Source: UBA3775 sp051877895 (GTDB lineage Bacteria > Bacillota > Clostridia > Lachnospirales > Lachnospiraceae). From it: DNA of 7,903 bases. The stretch spans positions 1-7,903 of the forward strand of contig JBJEJI010000077.1 of the NCBI GenBank assembly GCA_051877895.1. The letters run 5' to 3'. Under the pieces are notes generated by a model. That model was not told the origin of the DNA. It saw only the letters and a program-made list of their open reading frames with translations, and did no database searches. Positions within the stretch are counted from its first letter, which is position 1, and the number at the start of each line of letters is the position of its first letter. A program made the position numbers and the translations under genes. Of the stretch, positions 6,141 through 7,903 are shown one piece after another.

Positions 6141-6917
6141 TTACATCCAGGATAATTCCAGGGTGCCTTCGTTTTCTTTTGCATTCAGCTCATCACGGAT
6201 AAAAATATCTGTGAGAGCTGCCCAGTAGTTTTGGGGCGGAAAATGCTCGAAAGTACCTTTGATTTCCTTGGAGTCACCATTTTTGATAAATATTTCTCCA
6301 TTTTCGCTGATAAATAATTTTTGATGTCCTCTTGCCTGCAGATCTCCAATCAGATTGGAGAGTAATGGCTTGCCAATCAGGGTATACCAGGACTGGGGAT
6401 CCACCTGACCGATGGAATTAGTGCCTGCTGGTTCTGCCTTTGGCTTTAATGATTCTATCGTCATCATAGAAAGTACCAGTTCTCCATAACGGTCCAACCG
6501 GACTTCAGCAAAATTATATTCTTTCGTATGGAAGGTACGAATACGCAGGGCATTTCCATTCAGAAGACTGTCTACATTTGGTTCTTTAGTAAATTCCCAA
6601 GTGGCATCCGGATAAGCGGACTTCAGTTTCCCTGTAATCTGGTAACCGATCTGTCTCCAGAGAAGAGTTTCCATATCGGTGATACCGTCTGGATTCCCAG
6701 AGGAACGTGCTGACTTTCGCTTGAGTGCCGGAGATGGGATGCGGGGAAGACGCGGGACAATCAGGAAGAGGAGACTTCCTAAAATACCTGCAAGTGCAAT
6801 GCCCGCAATCACTGAGCGGTTTATATTATCCGGTACAAACAGTAATGACAGAAACAAAACGAGAACAACAGATTTTAATATTTTTAAACTTTTACTTCTT
6901 TTCCTTCGTGCTTTCAT
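6141..6917 (-). CDS. Membrane-anchored protein of unknown function, 258 aa
   Basis: The start is ATG at 6917-6915 behind AAAGGAATC. The longer in-frame start near 6977 lies in the terminator hairpin and is rejected. A strongly basic N-terminus (MKARRKRSKSLK) precedes two membrane helices at about 13-29 and 36-55, joined by a short loop. A basic stretch, RLPRIPSPALKRKSARS (56-72), follows. By the positive-inside rule both ends should be cytoplasmic, leaving a soluble domain of about 180 residues (80-258) facing the cytosol. This domain mixes helices (ETLLWRQIGYQITGKLKSAY) with strands (AEVRLDRYGELVLSMM, KLFISENGEIFIKN) and has no motif I know. It heads the operon with the AAA+ and VWA genes, so it may anchor that complex to the membrane. 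That role is inference. Confidence 0.83.
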   Translation of the reverse strand: MKARRKRSKSLKILKSVVLVLFLSLLFVPDNINRSVIAGIALAGILGSLLFLIVPRLPRIPSPALKRKSARSSGNPDGITDMETLLWRQIGYQITGKLKSAYPDATWEFTKEPNVDSLLNGNALRIRTFHTKEYNFAEVRLDRYGELVLSMMTIESLKPKAEPAGTNSIGQVDPQSWYTLIGKPLLSNLIGDLQARGHQKLFISENGEIFIKNGDSKEIKGTFEHFPPQNYWAALTDIFIRDELNAKENEGTLELSWM

Positions 6918-6940
6918 TGTATGATTCCTTTCCTGTAAAC

Positions 6941-6983
6941 AAAAAAAGAGGAACCGCCATGCCCGATGGGTAAGCAATTCCTC
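6941..6983 (-). terminator. Intrinsic terminator after the SSB-like gene
   Basis: On the minus strand GAGGAATTGC pairs with GCGGTTCCTC (10 bp with two G-U pairs). The loop contains a small CCC/GGG inner stem, and seven T's follow (6947-6941). It begins 20 nt after the SSB stop and ends 23 nt before the ATG of the membrane-protein gene, leaving room for a ribosome binding site but not for a promoter. The downstream operon thus depends on read-through or on a promoter inside the SSB gene. Confidence 0.88.
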
Positions 6984-7003
6984 AACCTGTTATTTCTTTT
7001 GAG

Positions 7004-7711
7004 TTATCCGTTAAACGGAAGCTGGTCAGCCATGCCTTCCGGGATTCCCTGAAAACCGTCCCCGGTAAAGCTACCTTGCTGTCCATATCCCATGTTCTGT
7101 TGTGGATAATAGCTCTGCTGGTACATGTTGTTTCCAATCGGTCCAGAAGGTGGAGCAGCATAAGCGTTGCCCTGTGTTCTGGCACCTGCGGTGTTTGGTA
7201 TACCTGCATTTTGATTTCCAGCACCATTCATGTAGCCGCCTCCCTGAGCAGCGCGATTTTGATAACTGCCACTTCCTGGGGTAGCCGCACCTCCGTTGTT
7301 GTTATTAGGCATGCTATTGCCATTTTGATGATTTCCAGAATTTCCGTTATTCTCATTTTCCGGCTTGTTGGAAAGGCAAAACTGCCAGTCTTTGACATTA
7401 ATTTTGGCTCCAACTCCTGGCTGCCCAGCCTTCTGTCCCTGCTGATAGAGAAATGGATGGATTTCCAGATCTCCATAGACATAGATACAGGTTCCGGATT
7501 TTACACCGGCTTTGATCAGACGCTCTGCCAGGAACTTGTTAAAATAGCATTGATAGAACATGGACTCGTATCCATTCTGACCATTTTGTGTGTTCTGGCT
7601 CCTCTGAGAGGAAGCAAGATCCAGACTGATGTACTCTGATCCGTTGTTCTTTCCTTGCTGCATGGCAGGATCCTTTGTTACCCTTCCCATAACATGAATA
7701 ATTGCTGACAT
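7004..7711 (-). CDS. SSB-like single-stranded DNA-binding protein with long low-complexity tail, 235 aa
   Basis: Residues 1-115 follow the bacterial SSB OB-fold pattern. Examples are SAIIHVMGRVTKDPAMQQ at the start, FYQCYFNKFLAERLIKAGVK in the middle and GTCIYVYGDLEIHPF, the place of the usual GSLVAVEGRLQTRSY. Residues 118-235 are almost wholly Gln, Asn, Gly, Ala, Ser, Tyr and Pro, and surely disordered. The protein ends MADQLPFNG, a variant of the acidic DDLPF/DDIPF tip with less charge and two extra residues after Phe. SSBs bind and protect single-stranded DNA and recruit repair proteins through that tip; plasmids and conjugative elements often carry their own copy. The start is ATG at 7711-7709 behind AAAGGAGA. 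The longer frame back to 7861 would read through the terminator at 7800-7849. The gene is flanked by terminators on both sides, so it can be a transcription unit of its own. Confidence 0.9.
   Translation of the reverse strand: MSAIIHVMGRVTKDPAMQQGKNNGSEYISLDLASSQRSQNTQNGQNGYESMFYQCYFNKFLAERLIKAGVKSGTCIYVYGDLEIHPFLYQQGQKAGQPGVGAKINVKDWQFCLSNKPENENNGNSGNHQNGNSMPNNNNGGAATPGSGSYQNRAAQGGGYMNGAGNQNAGIPNTAGARTQGNAYAAPPSGPIGNNMYQQSYYPQQNMGYGQQGSFTGDGFQGIPEGMADQLPFNG
7007..7019. repeat. 13-bp perfect palindrome at the end of the SSB-like gene
   Basis: TCCGTTAAACGGA has two 6-base arms around one central base. It overlaps the last SSB codons and abuts the TAA stop, 24 nt upstream of the terminator hairpin. 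It could be an extra RNA hairpin or a protein site, or chance; a few such short palindromes are expected in a window this size. Confidence 0.3.
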
Positions 7712-7745
7712 AAAAATTCTCCTTTCTGCCTCTTTGGGCTTTAAA

Positions 7746-7774
7746 ATAATAAAAATGAATAAAAGAATAGGAAA
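7746..7774 (-). promoter_or_regulatory. Possible promoter for the SSB-like gene
   Basis: On the minus strand TATTAT (7751-7746, five of six matches to TATAAT) lies 17 bases after TTTCCT (7774-7769, only three of six matches to TTGACA), within a very A/T-rich stretch. It sits between the upstream terminator and the SSB ribosome binding site, where a promoter is needed. The weak -35 and the generally A/T-rich context make this tentative. Confidence 0.35.
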
Positions 7775-7799
7775 CCTGTGTCCCAGATTTCCCATAAAT

Positions 7800-7849
7800 A
7801 AAAAAAGAGCCATTAAGTGACCGCATAATACGGCTATCCTAATGACTCT
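7800..7849 (-). terminator. Intrinsic terminator between the right-edge gene and the SSB-like gene
   Basis: On the minus strand AGAGTCATTA pairs with TAATGGCTCT (one A-C mismatch). An inner CCG/CGG stem around TATTATG and a run of seven T's (7806-7800) complete it. It lies 16 nt after a possible stop codon at 7868-7866 and separates the SSB unit from whatever is upstream. Its orientation fits only the minus strand, since no T-run follows on the plus strand. Confidence 0.8.
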
Positions 7850-7865
7850 AATTTCCAACATAAAC

Positions 7866-7903
7866 TTACGTGTGTTCTGGAAGAATGGTCCAGACTCCCT
7901 GTA
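7866..7903 (-). CDS. Possible C-terminal end of an upstream gene (partial)
   Basis: Reading leftward from the right edge, one frame gives QGVWTILPEHT and then TAA (7868-7866), directly before the terminator at 7800-7849. The stop-to-terminator spacing is what a gene end would show, so this is probably the last dozen codons of a leftward gene. Another frame stops inside the hairpin and the third is open into the SSB gene, so the choice rests on spacing alone. The product cannot be identified. Confidence 0.4.
   Translation of the reverse strand, partial: QGVWTILPEHT

Noticed and set aside
7076..7639. Long plus-strand open frame (187 codons) opposite the SSB gene
   Set aside because: It lies wholly antisense to a clear SSB frame, its product is a low-quality Ser/Ile/Leu-rich string, and its length follows from the biased codon make-up of the Gln/Asn/Gly tail.
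7712..7861. N-terminal extension of the SSB frame up to an ATG at 7861
   Set aside because: It would read through the terminator hairpin and U tract at 7800-7849. The ATG at 7711 has a strong AAAGGAGA site and gives the normal SSB N-terminus.
1..7903. CRISPR array, tRNA, rRNA, insertion sequence ends or attachment sites
   Set aside because: I saw no regularly spaced repeats, no cloverleaf-like or rRNA segments, and no transposase or integrase frame on either strand.

Overview
The window reads as part of a leftward (minus-strand) gene cluster from a low-to-moderate GC Firmicute. A gut Clostridia/Lachnospiraceae-type host is my best guess. The reasons are strong AGGAGG-type ribosome binding sites, several TTG starts, a SpoVT-like regulator (a family typical of endospore formers and relatives), and intrinsic terminators with long U tracts. 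The gene set (single-strand binding protein, AAA+ ATPase, VWA protein, small regulators, unknown proteins) suits an accessory region such as an integrative/conjugative element or large plasmid. No integrase, relaxase, transposase or attachment site is visible, so mobility is inference only.

Layout, in the direction of transcription (right to left). (1) A likely last few codons of an upstream gene at the right edge, followed by an intrinsic terminator at 7800-7849. (2) An SSB-like protein (7004-7711) with a very long Gln/Asn/Gly-rich tail, closed by its own terminator at 6941-6983. (3) A membrane-anchored protein of unknown function (6141-6917). (4) A CobS/MoxR-like AAA+ ATPase (4308-6122). 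(5) A small XRE-type DNA-binding protein (4031-4294). (6) A large CobT-like protein (1899-4010) with an N-terminal HExxH motif and a C-terminal VWA domain. (7) An unrecognised 234-residue protein with a Gln/Asn-rich tail (1178-1882). (8) A terminator at 1135-1164. (9) A SpoVT-like AbrB/GAF regulator (604-1116). (10) A small beta-rich protein (335-586). (11) A helical protein running off the left edge (1-338), translationally coupled to the gene before it.

Spacing between genes from 6917 down to 1178 is 13-20 nt, so items 3-7 form one operon. Two of the three terminators sit directly in front of the next gene's ribosome binding site and leave no room for a promoter. They therefore probably act as partial terminators that set expression ratios, or as attenuators.

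The centre of interest is the AAA+/VWA pair. Families of this kind (CobS-CobT, NorQ-NorD, CbbQ-CbbO, RavA-ViaA) work as ATP-driven remodelling or metal-insertion chaperones. Here there is no chelatase subunit or obvious client enzyme. The VWA partner carries a putative zinc-peptidase motif, and the pair is interleaved with a DNA-binding protein and sits among an SSB, a membrane protein and a SpoVT-like sensor. The client and purpose of this module are unknown from sequence alone.
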